NCBI RefSeq assembly: GCF_900119365.1
Contig: NZ_FPJO01000001.1
Coordinates: 648,499-712,498 of the forward strand
DNA: 64,000 bases
From: Streptomyces atratus
Lineage (GTDB): Bacteria > Actinomycetota > Actinomycetes > Streptomycetales > Streptomycetaceae
Direction of reading: 5' to 3'
Every line of letters starts with the position of its first letter. Position 1 is the stretch's first letter. The translations under genes were made by a program, and so were the position numbers. Of the stretch, positions 1-7,416 are shown piece by piece. Under the pieces are notes generated by a model. The model was not told where the DNA came from. It searched no databases and saw only the letters and a program-made list of their open reading frames with translations.

Positions 1-22
1 TCAGCGATAGGAGCTGATCAGC

Positions 23-319
23 GTGTTCAACCGTATCCGCCGTGCCGTCTCACGCACCAGTGAGCGGTACCTCCCGAAGGGCCGGCACCGCTGCCCCTCA
101 ACGCCTGTCCGATCCACGGTCGTTCACCTCGGACACTCCGACTGGCCCACGCTGTTCATGGGGCAGCACCGAGTCCGCATGGACGTTCTCGCAGGCGAAG
201 AGACCGCGCTCGTCCGCCCGTACGTGCTGGCCAGCGAGGAACGTACGAAACGGCGCTCGACAGCCGTACCTCACGATCCCTTCGCGCACACCTGGTTCGC
301 ACCGGCGGAGGCCCTCTGA
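23..319 (+). CDS. small hypothetical protein, first gene of a GntR-linked chain
   Basis: A 98-residue protein starting at GTG, with AGGAG about ten bases upstream in GATAGGAGCTGATCAGC. No signal peptide or membrane segment; a basic N-terminus is followed by a mixed region ending HTWFAPAEAL. I do not recognise a named family. The stop overlaps the ATG of the next gene (TGATG), and the next three genes overlap in the same way, so this is the first visible cistron of a five-gene translationally coupled unit containing a GntR regulator. Small unnamed genes beside a GntR regulator are common in actinobacterial integrative elements (general knowledge; inference here). Confidence 0.7.
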   Translation: MFNRIRRAVSRTSERYLPKGRHRCPSTPVRSTVVHLGHSDWPTLFMGQHRVRMDVLAGEETALVRPYVLASEERTKRRSTAVPHDPFAHTWFAPAEAL

Positions 320-522
320 TGCCTCCTCGTCAGCAACCACGTGTGACGCGCGCGAAAGCCGATCCCTACAGGTCGAGCTCGTGCCTGATCGGCACACACC
401 GCGAGTGCGCGCACTCCTCCCCCGCCGTGGCACCGGTCGGCGTCCCCGTGATCTACGAGGCATGCAACTGCCCCTGCCACCCGGCGGTCGCTCCCATCGC
501 ACCGAGGGAGGTGGCCCAGTGA
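319..522 (+). CDS. Cys/His-rich small protein, possible zinc-binding
   Basis: A 67-residue protein whose ATG overlaps the preceding stop (TGATG). The central part carries several possible metal ligands: SCLIGTHREC, then EACNCPCHP near the C-terminus, giving Cys-Ile/Leu-Gly-x-His-x2-Cys and Cys-Asn-Cys-Pro-Cys-His patterns that suggest one small zinc-bound fold. The stop overlaps the GTG of the next gene. Function unknown; a DNA- or protein-binding accessory factor of the GntR unit is only a guess. Cysteine density and tight coupling argue that it is a real gene. Confidence 0.65.
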   Translation: MPPRQQPRVTRAKADPYRSSSCLIGTHRECAHSSPAVAPVGVPVIYEACNCPCHPAVAPIAPREVAQ

Positions 523-743
523 GGAGATGGGCACCCAGCGGCGCGCTGGCCGCCAACGTCGAGATCACCTCGGCCAGCGTGCAGCGTGGCGACGTCATCC
601 AGATCGGCGGTCAGCCGTGCCGCGTGGCCGACCTCTTCCAACTGCCCGGTGAGGCAAAGCGACTTCTTTTCGAGTCGGGCGAACTGCTGACCATGCACTC
701 CCGGACCCGGCTCGTCGCCCTGCGGATGCTGAGAAGGCGGTGA
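519..743 (+). CDS. small conserved-type hypothetical protein upstream of GntR
   Basis: A 74-residue protein beginning at a GTG that overlaps the stop of the previous gene (GTGA). It reads VRRWAPSGALAANVEI, then ASVQRGDVIQIGGQPCRVAD and a hydrophilic tail ending ALRMLRRR. The segment GDVIQIGGQPCRVADLF resembles a small beta-barrel turn such as those in SH3-like folds, but this is not proven. The same frame stays open far upstream, so a longer start can be mis-chosen; the GTGA coupling decides in favour of this short form. Its own stop overlaps the GTG of the GntR gene. Function unknown. Confidence 0.65.
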   Translation: MRRWAPSGALAANVEITSASVQRGDVIQIGGQPCRVADLFQLPGEAKRLLFESGELLTMHSRTRLVALRMLRRR

Positions 744-1483
744 TCCAATCCGTGGCTTCCCGCCGTCACGTCATCGCCGACGACCTTCGGAAACAGATTT
801 CGACCGGCCGAATCAAGGCCGGCGAACGCCTCCCTTCCGAGGCCCAACTCGCCTCCCACTACACGGTCAGCACGCCGACGCTGCGGAACGCCCTCGCAAT
901 CCTCCAGGGCGAAGGGCTCGTCGAGAAGATTCACGGCAGGGGAAACTTCGTCTGTCACCCCCTCCGCAGAATCACGTACGTAGGCGGTGGCCGCACGCCC
1001 GACGCGCAGACCACGGCCGATGCGGCTCTGCGCGTCAGTGTCCGCACCACCAATCTCCGGGCGCGAGGACATCTGACCGCTCTGCTGAGGGTGTCGGCGC
1101 ACAGCCCACTGACCGAACTCCTCTGCCTCAGCCACGAGGGGAAATCACCGCACAGCCTGGCCCGTATCTACGTCCCTCGCGACCTGGCGCCGGCCGACCT
1201 GCCCTGCGAGTCGCTTTGGTGCGAGGGGGTGGAGGCGCGGCTGGCAGAGCTCCGCCCGCCACTGGCCAAGGTTCGAGAGAAGGTCAGCGCACGCTTCCCG
1301 ACACCAGAAGAAGCAATAACCCTTCGGATCAGCACGACCCTAGCCGTTCTCGCGATCACCCGCGTGGCGACCGGCACCACTGGACGCGTGGTCGAGGCGG
1401 CGCTCCTGGTACTCCCCGGCGACCGCGCCGATGCCGTCTTCACCAACCACACGATGCCCGAAGAGAGGGGGACGGAAGGGTGA
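740..1483 (+). CDS. GntR family transcriptional regulator
   Basis: A 247-residue DNA-binding repressor-type protein. Residues about 5-75 form the GntR winged helix: RRHVIADDLRKQI, then AGERLPSEAQLASHY and TVSTPTLRNALAILQGEGLV, the usual family signatures. The C-terminal ~160 residues are an effector-binding domain with UTRA-like character (LARIYVPRDL; late RVATGTTGRVVEAALLVLPG). The GTG start overlaps the preceding stop (GTGA) and its own stop overlaps the next GTG, so it is translated as part of the chain. GntR proteins of this kind (KorSA-like) often control transfer genes of Streptomyces integrative elements; its target here is unknown. Confidence 0.9.
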   Translation: MIQSVASRRHVIADDLRKQISTGRIKAGERLPSEAQLASHYTVSTPTLRNALAILQGEGLVEKIHGRGNFVCHPLRRITYVGGGRTPDAQTTADAALRVSVRTTNLRARGHLTALLRVSAHSPLTELLCLSHEGKSPHSLARIYVPRDLAPADLPCESLWCEGVEARLAELRPPLAKVREKVSARFPTPEEAITLRISTTLAVLAITRVATGTTGRVVEAALLVLPGDRADAVFTNHTMPEERGTEG

Positions 1484-1827
1484 CGGCCCACAACGAGCTG
1501 CGGCTCCTCCCATGGTCGGGACCCGAGGGCAAGCCCTGCTTTCTGAGTACCGACGACAGCAGCGGCCACCTGTCCCGCCTGGCTGACAACACCGAAGCGG
1601 TGCAGCTCGGCATGGCGACCAAGCTCCTGGAGCAAGCGTCAGAAATCCTCGGCGAAGAGGAGGCGGAGCCGGAAGAACTACGGCTCCTGGCGACAGACCT
1701 GACCGGAGCCCTGCGGGACGTACTCCGTGTAGCAACAAGCCGCGGTCACCGCCTGCCGGTACCAGATCTCGCCGCACGCGAAGGAGGCAACGAGGGCCCT
1801 CAACTGCCAGCGGCCGCCTTCGGTTAG
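1480..1827 (+). CDS. hypothetical protein, last gene of the GntR chain
   Basis: A 115-residue acidic protein whose GTG start overlaps the GntR stop (GTGA). Reads VTAHNELRLLPWSGPEGK, continues with a helical middle (AVQLGMATKLLEQASEIL, then an EEEAEPEEL stretch) and ends GPQLPAAAFG. No membrane segment or recognised motif. An open frame extends further upstream inside the GntR gene, but the coupled start is the better choice. A hairpin terminator follows closely, so this ends the transcription unit. Likely an accessory protein of the regulator; function unknown. Confidence 0.65.
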   Translation: MTAHNELRLLPWSGPEGKPCFLSTDDSSGHLSRLADNTEAVQLGMATKLLEQASEILGEEEAEPEELRLLATDLTGALRDVLRVATSRGHRLPVPDLAAREGGNEGPQLPAAAFG

Positions 1828-1838
1828 CGCACATCCAA

Positions 1839-1875
1839 GCAGAGAAGCCCCAGACCCAGCCTGGGGCTTCCCTGC
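1839..1875 (+). terminator. Hairpin terminator after the GntR chain
   Basis: AAGCCCCAG / CTGGGGCTT form a perfect 9-bp stem with a 7-base loop, extended by an outer GCAG/CTGC pairing across a small internal loop. It lies 11 bases after the last stop of the chain. There is no strong U-run, as usual in Streptomyces. Confidence 0.75.
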
Positions 1876-1877
1876 TG

Positions 1878-2492
1878 ACATCCGGTCAAGCCCGACAATG
1901 CGACCATGTTTGCGCTCGACACATGCAGCTCCGGAGGGCCCTTGACACCCGAGGAACGCAGCACGCCATGGGCTCACCCGTGGTAGATCAGACAGATCCA
2001 GCCCGCAGCTGGTCCACAGCCTGCCGAGCACCGAGTTAAAGGTTCGGCCACCGTCGATCCCGGTCAGTGAAGGCGTCGCGACGCTGCCCCGATTCACCTA
2101 AGTTTGGCGTGGTTCACGGTCGTTGATGTCAGCTCCGGAAGAGCTCCAGGACCGGGCAGACCTCCAGCGGAGCGCTCGGCTGATCGACTCACTTCCACCA
2201 CAGGTTCCGTCCGGAGCACAGCCACAGCACGCGGCACGACCGCTCGCCGTCGTCGCCCGTCCCGAGCCGGCGAAGCCGCAGGCCTTCATCGGCTGCTCGC
2301 GCACAGGGCAGGTGGGAAGGTCACCCACCATGCGGCGCAAATATCACGGAAGTCCATCCGAGACGTACTGACCTTCGACATGAGAGCCTCTCGTGCCAGA
2401 TTTTCCTTCCTGTTAGCTCTAGGGTTGCAGTGGTCGATCGCTGTATTCTGTTCGGTGAGCCCATTTTTTAACGAGAGAATAGAGGGTGTCGA
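1878..2492. other. Gene-poor gap of about 600 bases before the HNH gene
   Basis: No convincing coding frame on either strand. Base composition changes: GC-rich up to about 2340, then distinctly AT-richer (for example TTTTCCTTCCTGTTAGCTCT near 2400), matching the following HNH gene and marking a probable junction between DNAs of different origin. The HNH promoter should lie here, but I see no clear -35/-10 pair. Confidence 0.5.
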
Positions 2493-3485
2493 GTGGCGAT
2501 CGGCATGACAGCCCGGAAGGCGTTGTGGGCGCGTTCTGCGAATTATTGCGCATTCCCTGATTGTGGACTGCAACTCACGGTTGACCTCCTCGATGGGGGT
2601 TCCGGCACTCTGCATGCTGCGGGGATTCCAGTGGGCGAGGAAGCTCACATCGTTTCCGGGAGCCCCAATGGACCGCGTGGCGGCGACGATTACCCCCGCG
2701 AAAAGATCGACTCGTATGGGAACTTGATCCTCCTGTGCCCAACCCATCATCGCCTGATCGACAAAGAAGGTGGCGTGGCGTACACCGCCGATCAGCTGCG
2801 GAAAATGAAGTCCGATCACGAAGCTTTCTGGGCGAGTCGAAAGACAGTGGCGGACAAGCGTTTCGAAGAGGTCGAGGTGAGAACCGCGGCCCTCGTTGAG
2901 ACATGGTGCACCCAGGCCGATCTTCAACACTGGGAATCCTTTACATGGAAGTTGAATGCTCCGGTCGCACGCTTCAAGCATTCGGAAGTGGATGCCCTGT
3001 ATGAGCAGGCCAAGTGGGTGCTTGCGAGAGTCTGGCCCGATGCGTATCCGAGGCTGCGTTGCGCCTTCGCTAATTATGGAGTCACACTCAAAGATCTTGT
3101 CAATCACATCAGGATGCACATGAACACCCCTCCGGGGAGGTCTGGCTACGTTGAAGTGCCGCGCCCCTGGAATCATGCAACAAATGGCGAGGTCGATTTC
3201 GTCAAAGCTCAGCAGGATTTCAATTTTGCCGTAGATGTACTATGTGAGATTTCCCTTGAATTGACCAAGGCTGCGAATTACATCTGCGACACTGTGCGCT
3301 CCGAATTGGACCCTCTATTTCGCTTCGATGAAGGTGTCCTGATTCATCGAGTTGGCGATGGCGTCTTCTCTGACAACTCGTCAAGGGAAGAGTACACCCC
3401 TGAGCAACGCAATAGTAATCAACTCTACCCGGGAATAGATGAATTGAAGGGTCGGGTTCGTCAGCAGGGTGGGTCTTCAGGGTAG
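2493..3485 (+). CDS. HNH endonuclease with C-terminal helical domain
   Basis: A 330-residue protein. The N-terminal ~90 residues are a classic HNH nuclease: zinc-knuckle cysteines in CAFPDC (19, 24), the catalytic-type His in EEAHIVSG (52), Asn in SYGNLILLCPTHHRLID (77), with the second zinc pair Cys82/His85. The remaining ~240 residues are a helical, uncharacterised region (for example EVDALYEQAKWVLARVWPDA), without transmembrane segments; it may be the substrate- or trigger-sensing part. Codon use is clearly AT-richer than the neighbours, suggesting recent transfer. The start is GTG with GAGGG upstream. It stands alone: no methyltransferase or ATPase partner is adjacent. A defence nuclease is plausible but unproven; homing or repair nuclease are alternatives. 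Confidence 0.85.
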   Translation: MAIGMTARKALWARSANYCAFPDCGLQLTVDLLDGGSGTLHAAGIPVGEEAHIVSGSPNGPRGGDDYPREKIDSYGNLILLCPTHHRLIDKEGGVAYTADQLRKMKSDHEAFWASRKTVADKRFEEVEVRTAALVETWCTQADLQHWESFTWKLNAPVARFKHSEVDALYEQAKWVLARVWPDAYPRLRCAFANYGVTLKDLVNHIRMHMNTPPGRSGYVEVPRPWNHATNGEVDFVKAQQDFNFAVDVLCEISLELTKAANYICDTVRSELDPLFRFDEGVLIHRVGDGVFSDNSSREEYTPEQRNSNQLYPGIDELKGRVRQQGGSSG

Positions 3486-3864
3486 ACGGGGTCGCAGACG
3501 AGGTTGGTGGAGCGGCTTTGGCCGGTGTCCTGCCCGGGCTGGGGTCGAGCGTGATCAGGGGGCCGTACGCTGGTTGGCAACTCGGTCAGGTCTTCGGGTC
3601 TGACCGCAATGTGATCGAGTGGCCCCCTGGTCTTGTTCGACGCGGGCCCCTGACCGGGGAGGTGGCTAAAGCCGTGGAGCCAACCGCCCCAGCCACAGAG
3701 GGTGTCTCCCACTTCTATGCCCGCAGCCGCGAGCGCGCCGCCGGGCGCGGCCAGCCGGGGCGCAGACAGGAGGCAGGCCGCGCCGCAGAGGCGGCGCACG
3801 CCCGCGCCGTGCGCGGGCCTTGATGAAGTAGAGAAACTCTTACCGCACTGCGCGCCTTGGTCAC
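3486..3864. other. Gap of about 380 bases with no recognised gene
   Basis: Open frames exist on both strands but none has a convincing start, ribosome site or motif. The segment returns to high GC after the AT-rich HNH gene and contains short GC-rich inverted repeats around 3770-3820. It probably holds decayed sequence between the HNH insertion and the next operon. Confidence 0.4.
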
Positions 3865-4098
3865 TCAGAGAGCGATCGCCTTGTAGGCCATTGCCCGGTC
3901 GACGACCTTCTCGGCCATCAGGTCCGGGGCAGAGCTCCAGAAGATGTAATCGCTGATGTGGGGGCAAGCCAGGCAGCGCTGCAGGGCGTCCAGGATGTCG
4001 TCCATCTCCGCCTCGGTGGCGGTGTCGGCTTCCATGAGGCGCTGTACGAGAGGGATCACCTTCTCTCGGCTCATCCTCCGTACGCGGTCCACGCTCAC
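3865..4098 (-). CDS. e9imm / colicin-immunity-like peptide
   Basis: A 77-residue protein. The pattern SREKVIPLVQRLMEAD, then a DDILDALQRCLACPHISDYIF stretch and VVDRAMAYKAIAL at the C-terminus matches small Streptomyces proteins usually annotated e9imm peptide, related to the DNase-colicin immunity fold (CPHISDYIFW corresponds to the conserved PxxxDxIFWP-like signature). The GTG start overlaps the stop of the upstream NUDIX remnant (GTGA), which fixes the start and shows the two were once co-translated. No cognate nuclease toxin is adjacent. Colicin immunity proteins neutralise DNase toxins; whether this Streptomyces branch does so is unknown. Confidence 0.75.
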   Translation of the reverse strand: MSVDRVRRMSREKVIPLVQRLMEADTATEAEMDDILDALQRCLACPHISDYIFWSSAPDLMAEKVVDRAMAYKAIAL

Positions 4099-4475
4099 CC
4101 AGCCGCGACCAGCCGGCGCCCATCGTGGCTGCGGACATGCGGGCCTGCCCCGTCCAACGCGTCCAGGAGGCGGATCGCGTAGACCTCAGCCATGCGCTCC
4201 TCGACCTCTGTGGGCGTGAGCCAGTCGACCGCTGTCGACTCGTCCGATGTCCGCTCGGCTCCGCCCGACGGCTTGCAGCGGAAAACCAGGGCGACGATGC
4301 CTCGTGTCGTGTTCTTGTAGACGCCGCTCAGCTCGTCAACCTCGACGCGGATGCCGGTCTCCTCCAGGACCTCGCGGACGACGCCCGCTTCCGGTGCCTC
4401 AGTGAGTTCGAGGACCCCGCCAGGAAGTTCCCAAGTCCCGTTGTCGGCTCGACGGATCGCCAGGAAGGAGGCCTG
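4095..4475 (-). pseudogene. 5'-truncated NUDIX hydrolase
   Basis: Translating the minus strand from 4475 gives HQASFLAIRRADNGTWELPGG without a start codon in the expected place. The NUDIX box is intact (GVLELTE, seven residues, REVLEETGI, fitting GX5EX7REUXEEXGU), so the catalytic core survives, ending with VRSHDGRRLVAAG and a stop that overlaps the e9imm GTG. Upstream of 4475 the frame runs into unrelated residues and into the ribosome site and start of a phage holin gene on the other strand. About 20-25 residues of the usual N-terminus are missing. I read this as truncation by a recombination junction at about 4475. NUDIX enzymes hydrolyse nucleoside diphosphate derivatives and are common cargo of Streptomyces integrative elements. 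Confidence 0.75.
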
Positions 4476-4775
4476 ATGGCCACAACGATGTTCTCGAAGG
4501 CTTTCTGGGCGGCCACGGCGGAGCGCACCGTACGGACCGCGGCACAGACCCTGATCGCGACGCTAGGTCTCGATACCGCGGGCGTCCTCGATGTCGACTG
4601 GGGGCAGGGGCTCTCGCTGACCGGGAGTGCTGCGTTCCTGGCGGTGCTGACCGCGATCAGTGCGTCCGGCGCCGGGGGGGCGGCCCGGGGCTCACCGAGA
4701 CCGTTCGGGAGCGGCAGTGACCCCACAGCCGGGAAACGACCGGGTGGCCGTCGAACTCGCGGAGTTGCGCGGTGA
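4476..4775 (+). CDS. Phage holin with frameshifted C-terminus
   Basis: A 99-residue protein, ATG preceded by GGAAGGAGG. Residues 1-60 match small Streptomyces phage/prophage holins: FSKAFWAATAERTVRTAAQT, then GLDTAGVLDVDWGQGLSLTG and the membrane segment AAFLAVLTAISAS. The sequence then crosses a run of seven G (4674-4680) and ends in an Arg/Pro-rich tail. Adding one G would instead give PGLTETVRERQ and a stop at 4718-4720 that overlaps the GTG of the next gene. The current tail is therefore probably the result of a one-base deletion or sequencing error. Holins permeabilise the membrane for endolysin release; no endolysin is adjacent, so this is a remnant lysis cassette. Confidence 0.75.
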   Translation: MATTMFSKAFWAATAERTVRTAAQTLIATLGLDTAGVLDVDWGQGLSLTGSAAFLAVLTAISASGAGGAARGSPRPFGSGSDPTAGKRPGGRRTRGVAR

Positions 4776-4971
4776 GATCTGGACGGCCTTTGCCGAGTTG
4801 AACGGCAGGCTCGACCTCGCATTGCAGCGGACTGAGGCAACCGAGTCCGACATCAGCGCCCTGGAGGGCCGGGTGGCGTCCCTGGAGCGTAAGCAGTGGC
4901 CGCTTCCTACGATCGGGGTACTTGCCGGGGCGGCCGGCGCCACTACCGGAGCACTCGCGCTCCTGCGATGA
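4717..4971 (+). CDS. Small phage-type coiled-coil membrane protein
   Basis: An 84-residue protein with a GTG start that overlaps the TGA of the frame-restored holin (GTGA), which supports both calls. Residues about 10-60 are a heptad-like helix (VAVELAELRGEIWTAFAEL, then LALQRTEATESDISALEGRV) followed by a C-terminal hydrophobic segment (TIGVLAGAAGATTGALALL). Such tail-anchored coiled-coil proteins regularly follow the holin in Streptomyces phages. Role unknown; a holin regulator or spanin-like factor is possible. Confidence 0.7.
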   Translation: MTPQPGNDRVAVELAELRGEIWTAFAELNGRLDLALQRTEATESDISALEGRVASLERKQWPLPTIGVLAGAAGATTGALALLR

Positions 4972-5029
4972 CGCCATCGGGATGCCCTGGTCTCTTCGGG
5001 CCGCACCACCCTCCGCCGCTCCTGACACC

Positions 5030-5066
5030 GCCTCCTCCCGCGTTGTGCTGGAGGAGGCAGTTTCTT
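5030..5066 (+). terminator. Hairpin terminator after the lysis remnant
   Basis: GCCTCCTCC and GGAGGAGGC pair perfectly (9 bp) around an 11-base loop and are followed by AGTTTCTT, a good intrinsic terminator for Streptomyces. It lies about 60 bases after the last plus-strand stop. Confidence 0.75.
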
Positions 5067-5076
5067 ATGCCCGAGG

Positions 5077-5283
5077 TCAACCGTTGTCGTCCTCGGCCGG
5101 GTGCCGGACGGCCCGCTTCAGCGCGGCCTCGACCTCGTACCGGGACTGCCCAGTCGCCTCGGCGTGCGCAGTGATCGCCGCCTGCACCGCCGCTGCGGTC
5201 TCCACCGTCAGTGCATTGACCTGCTGCTCAGCCCACGCCGCTCATTCCAGCTCGATCAGCTCGTCGTTCAGTTCGATTGCCAC
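5077..5283 (-). pseudogene. Small conserved protein gene broken by in-frame TGA
   Basis: From a GTG at 5283 the minus strand reads VAIELNDELIELE, then TGA (5244-5242), then in the same frame AAWAEQQVNALTVETAAAVQ and, after 15 more residues, YEVEAALKRAVRHPAEDDNG to the stop at 5077. The two halves together look like one 69-codon protein of a type common in Streptomyces (IELxxxLIELEx-AW pattern followed by a helical region and RYEVExxLKxxVRHP). A single CGA to TGA change at codon 14 would explain the break. As it stands only 13 residues can be made unless TGA is read through. Confidence 0.7.
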
Positions 5284-5350
5284 ATGGCCGGATACTAGCG
5301 GCTGATTGTTGTCGCCTGATGACGCCGCACGGCACGCATAGGATGCGGCC

Positions 5351-6022
5351 ATGATTCGCGCAGTGGTGTTCGATGTCGGTGAGTGTCTGGTGGACGAGAC
5401 CCGCGAGTACGGCACCTGGGCCGACTGGCTCGGCGTACCGCGGCACACGTTCGCCTCCATGTTCGGCGCCGTGATCGCACAGGGGCGGGACTACCGAGAG
5501 GTCTTCCAAGAGTTCCAGCCGGGCTTCGACCTCTACGAGCAGCGCCAGGCCCGCGCAGATGCTGGCCAGCCCGAGATTTTCGACGAGACCGACCTCTACC
5601 CGGATGTCCGCCCGACCCTCGCACAGCTCCGGGCCGACGGTCTGTGGCTCGGCATCGCGGGCAACCAGACCGTCCGCGCCGGCGGCATCCTTCGGTCGCT
5701 GTTCTCCGACGACGTCGACCTGATCGGCACGTCGGACGACTGGGGCGCCAGCAAGCCCGACCCCGCGTTCTTCGTCCGAGTTGCCGAAGTCGTCCCGCAT
5801 GAGCCCGGCGAAATCTTGTACGTCGGCGACCGCGTCGACAACGACCTGCGCCCGGCGGTGGCTGCTGGGATGCACACCGCGTTGATCCATCGCGGGCCCT
5901 GGGGAACCATCCAGTGGAACACCGCCGAGGCGCGCGACTTGCCTACGTTCCGCATCGAGTCCCTGGCCGAACTGACGCCGGCCATCGCGAAGTTCAACGA
6001 GCGAGCGCGCTCACAGTCGTAG
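5351..6022 (+). CDS. HAD-family hydrolase
   Basis: A 223-residue protein of the haloacid dehalogenase-like superfamily, probably a cytoplasmic phosphatase. Motif I is VVFDVGECLVDE (Asp8 nucleophile; the second position, usually Asp, is Gly-Glu here, closer to dehalogenase/phosphatase variants). Motif II corresponds to LGIAGNQT, motif III to GASKPDPAFF (Lys), and motif IV to LYVGDRVDNDL (acidic pair). A cap domain lies between motifs I and II. Substrate unknown. The last 29 bases overlap, tail to tail, with the XRE regulator on the other strand. Confidence 0.9.
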   Translation: MIRAVVFDVGECLVDETREYGTWADWLGVPRHTFASMFGAVIAQGRDYREVFQEFQPGFDLYEQRQARADAGQPEIFDETDLYPDVRPTLAQLRADGLWLGIAGNQTVRAGGILRSLFSDDVDLIGTSDDWGASKPDPAFFVRVAEVVPHEPGEILYVGDRVDNDLRPAVAAGMHTALIHRGPWGTIQWNTAEARDLPTFRIESLAELTPAIAKFNERARSQS

Positions 6023-7226
6023 CCCACCCGTACAGCCGCTCGTCCAGGTCCCGCACGCATTGGTCGTGCTGGTGCGGGGCCAGGGCGCGGCGCACCTCAC
6101 GCACCCGGTCCATACCCATGGCGTACCAGGTGATCTCAAGCTGGTCGAGCGCCCGGCACGCGTACTCGCACGCCTGCTCAGGGTTTCCGGCTGCCGCCTC
6201 AACCGCAGCGAGATCGCCGTAGATCACTGTGCGCTGCTTGTCTTCGGTACGGGGCAGGTCGTCGAGCACACCGAGGAGAGTGGTGCGCGCCTGCGGAAGG
6301 TGCCCCGCCTTCAGCTGCGTGTTCCCCTTGAACGCGGCGAGCCGGACGGCGGTGAACCAGTCGAGCCAGGCCGGACTCATGTGCTCGGTACCTGCTGCGA
6401 GGACATCCTCGGCGTGCCCGATCAGGTGCAGGGCTGTCCGCACGTTCCCGCATCGGGTCTCGCACTCGGCCTCGACAGCGTCAAGCCAGGCCAGCAGGTC
6501 GGCGGAAGCGGGGCCGCGGCGGGCGTAGGTCCGGGCGGCCACCATGCGCTCCACCGCCGCGTCCCGCTCGCCCGCCCAGGCTGGGATGAACGCGGTGTGC
6601 GCGAGGATCGCGCTGCCGATCAGCGGATCGTCGGCTTGGCCGGCCGCCTGGAGCGCGAGCAGGAGCGTCTTCGCCGCCCGGTCGCCGTCACGGAGGTCGA
6701 AGAACTCGATTCGTCCGGCCAGGAGGTACGACTCGGCCAGTGCCGCGGCGACGGTGCGGCGGGTCTGCCCAGCCGTCTCGGTCAGCAGCGCGCACCCGAG
6801 AGTGGCGTGGGCGACAGCCGCAGGGTGCAGGGTCGCGGGGGCAACCGACCAGTACAGGTGCCGGTGCGACCGGGTCACCGCCTCAAAGTCTGCTGCAACG
6901 GACGTGGGCTGCATGGCAGTTGCGGCCTGCATCGGCACAGCCGCCAGTCCGACAGCGGCCACGGAGGCACCGACCAGTGAGCGCCGCACGGGGTCGGGCC
7001 GGTCGCGGCCAGCCGGAGGGGTGAACCCGAGCGATTCCATGTCCTGCCCAAGCAGCTCGGTGAGAGCCTGCTGGAGGTCGGGGTGAGGCCACGGCGGGTT
7101 CTCGGACTCCCAGCGCCGGACCTGCCGGACACCGACTCCGAGGGCGGTAGCCAGCTCTTGCTGGGAACGGTAGCCCGCGGCATGACGGGCTGACCTGAGA
7201 CGGATGTTGCTTGCGGGCTGCGACAT
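5994..7226 (-). CDS. XRE-family regulator with TPR-like C-terminal region
   Basis: A 410-residue protein. I chose the ATG at 7226 (MSQPASNIRLRSARHAAGY) because GGAGG lies six bases upstream; an earlier ATG exists seven codons before. Residues about 5-45 form an XRE helix-turn-helix (YRSQQELATALGVGVRQVRRWE). The remainder is an alpha-helical repeat region (AALAESYLLAGRIEFFDL, then LLALQAAGQADDPLIGSAIL and ending LDERLYGWATTVSALAR) typical of the large Streptomyces family of XRE-TPR proteins of unknown ligand. It is transcribed divergently from the small-gene chain starting at 7417 and converges on the HAD gene. Confidence 0.88.
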   Translation of the reverse strand: MSQPASNIRLRSARHAAGYRSQQELATALGVGVRQVRRWESENPPWPHPDLQQALTELLGQDMESLGFTPPAGRDRPDPVRRSLVGASVAAVGLAAVPMQAATAMQPTSVAADFEAVTRSHRHLYWSVAPATLHPAAVAHATLGCALLTETAGQTRRTVAAALAESYLLAGRIEFFDLRDGDRAAKTLLLALQAAGQADDPLIGSAILAHTAFIPAWAGERDAAVERMVAARTYARRGPASADLLAWLDAVEAECETRCGNVRTALHLIGHAEDVLAAGTEHMSPAWLDWFTAVRLAAFKGNTQLKAGHLPQARTTLLGVLDDLPRTEDKQRTVIYGDLAAVEAAAGNPEQACEYACRALDQLEITWYAMGMDRVREVRRALAPHQHDQCVRDLDERLYGWATTVSALAR

Positions 7227-7416
7227 GCGGGGCCTCCATGACGGCATCTCAAGTCAGTGTCACAGCAGGTCCTTTCGGTGGCTAGTCGTCACCCGTACGA
7301 CGGCATGAAAGTCCTCTTTGATGCCGCAAAAAGACCTCTGGAAGTCCTCGATACGTATCCCTGTGAGGGCCAGTCTTGGCGCACTGCCCAGCACGGTGCC
7401 CCGAGGAGCCGCAGCG

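Noticed and set aside
2098..2340. 80-codon minus-strand frame with several Cys
   Set aside because: No start signal, low-complexity residues and no resemblance to a known family. Left as unassigned.
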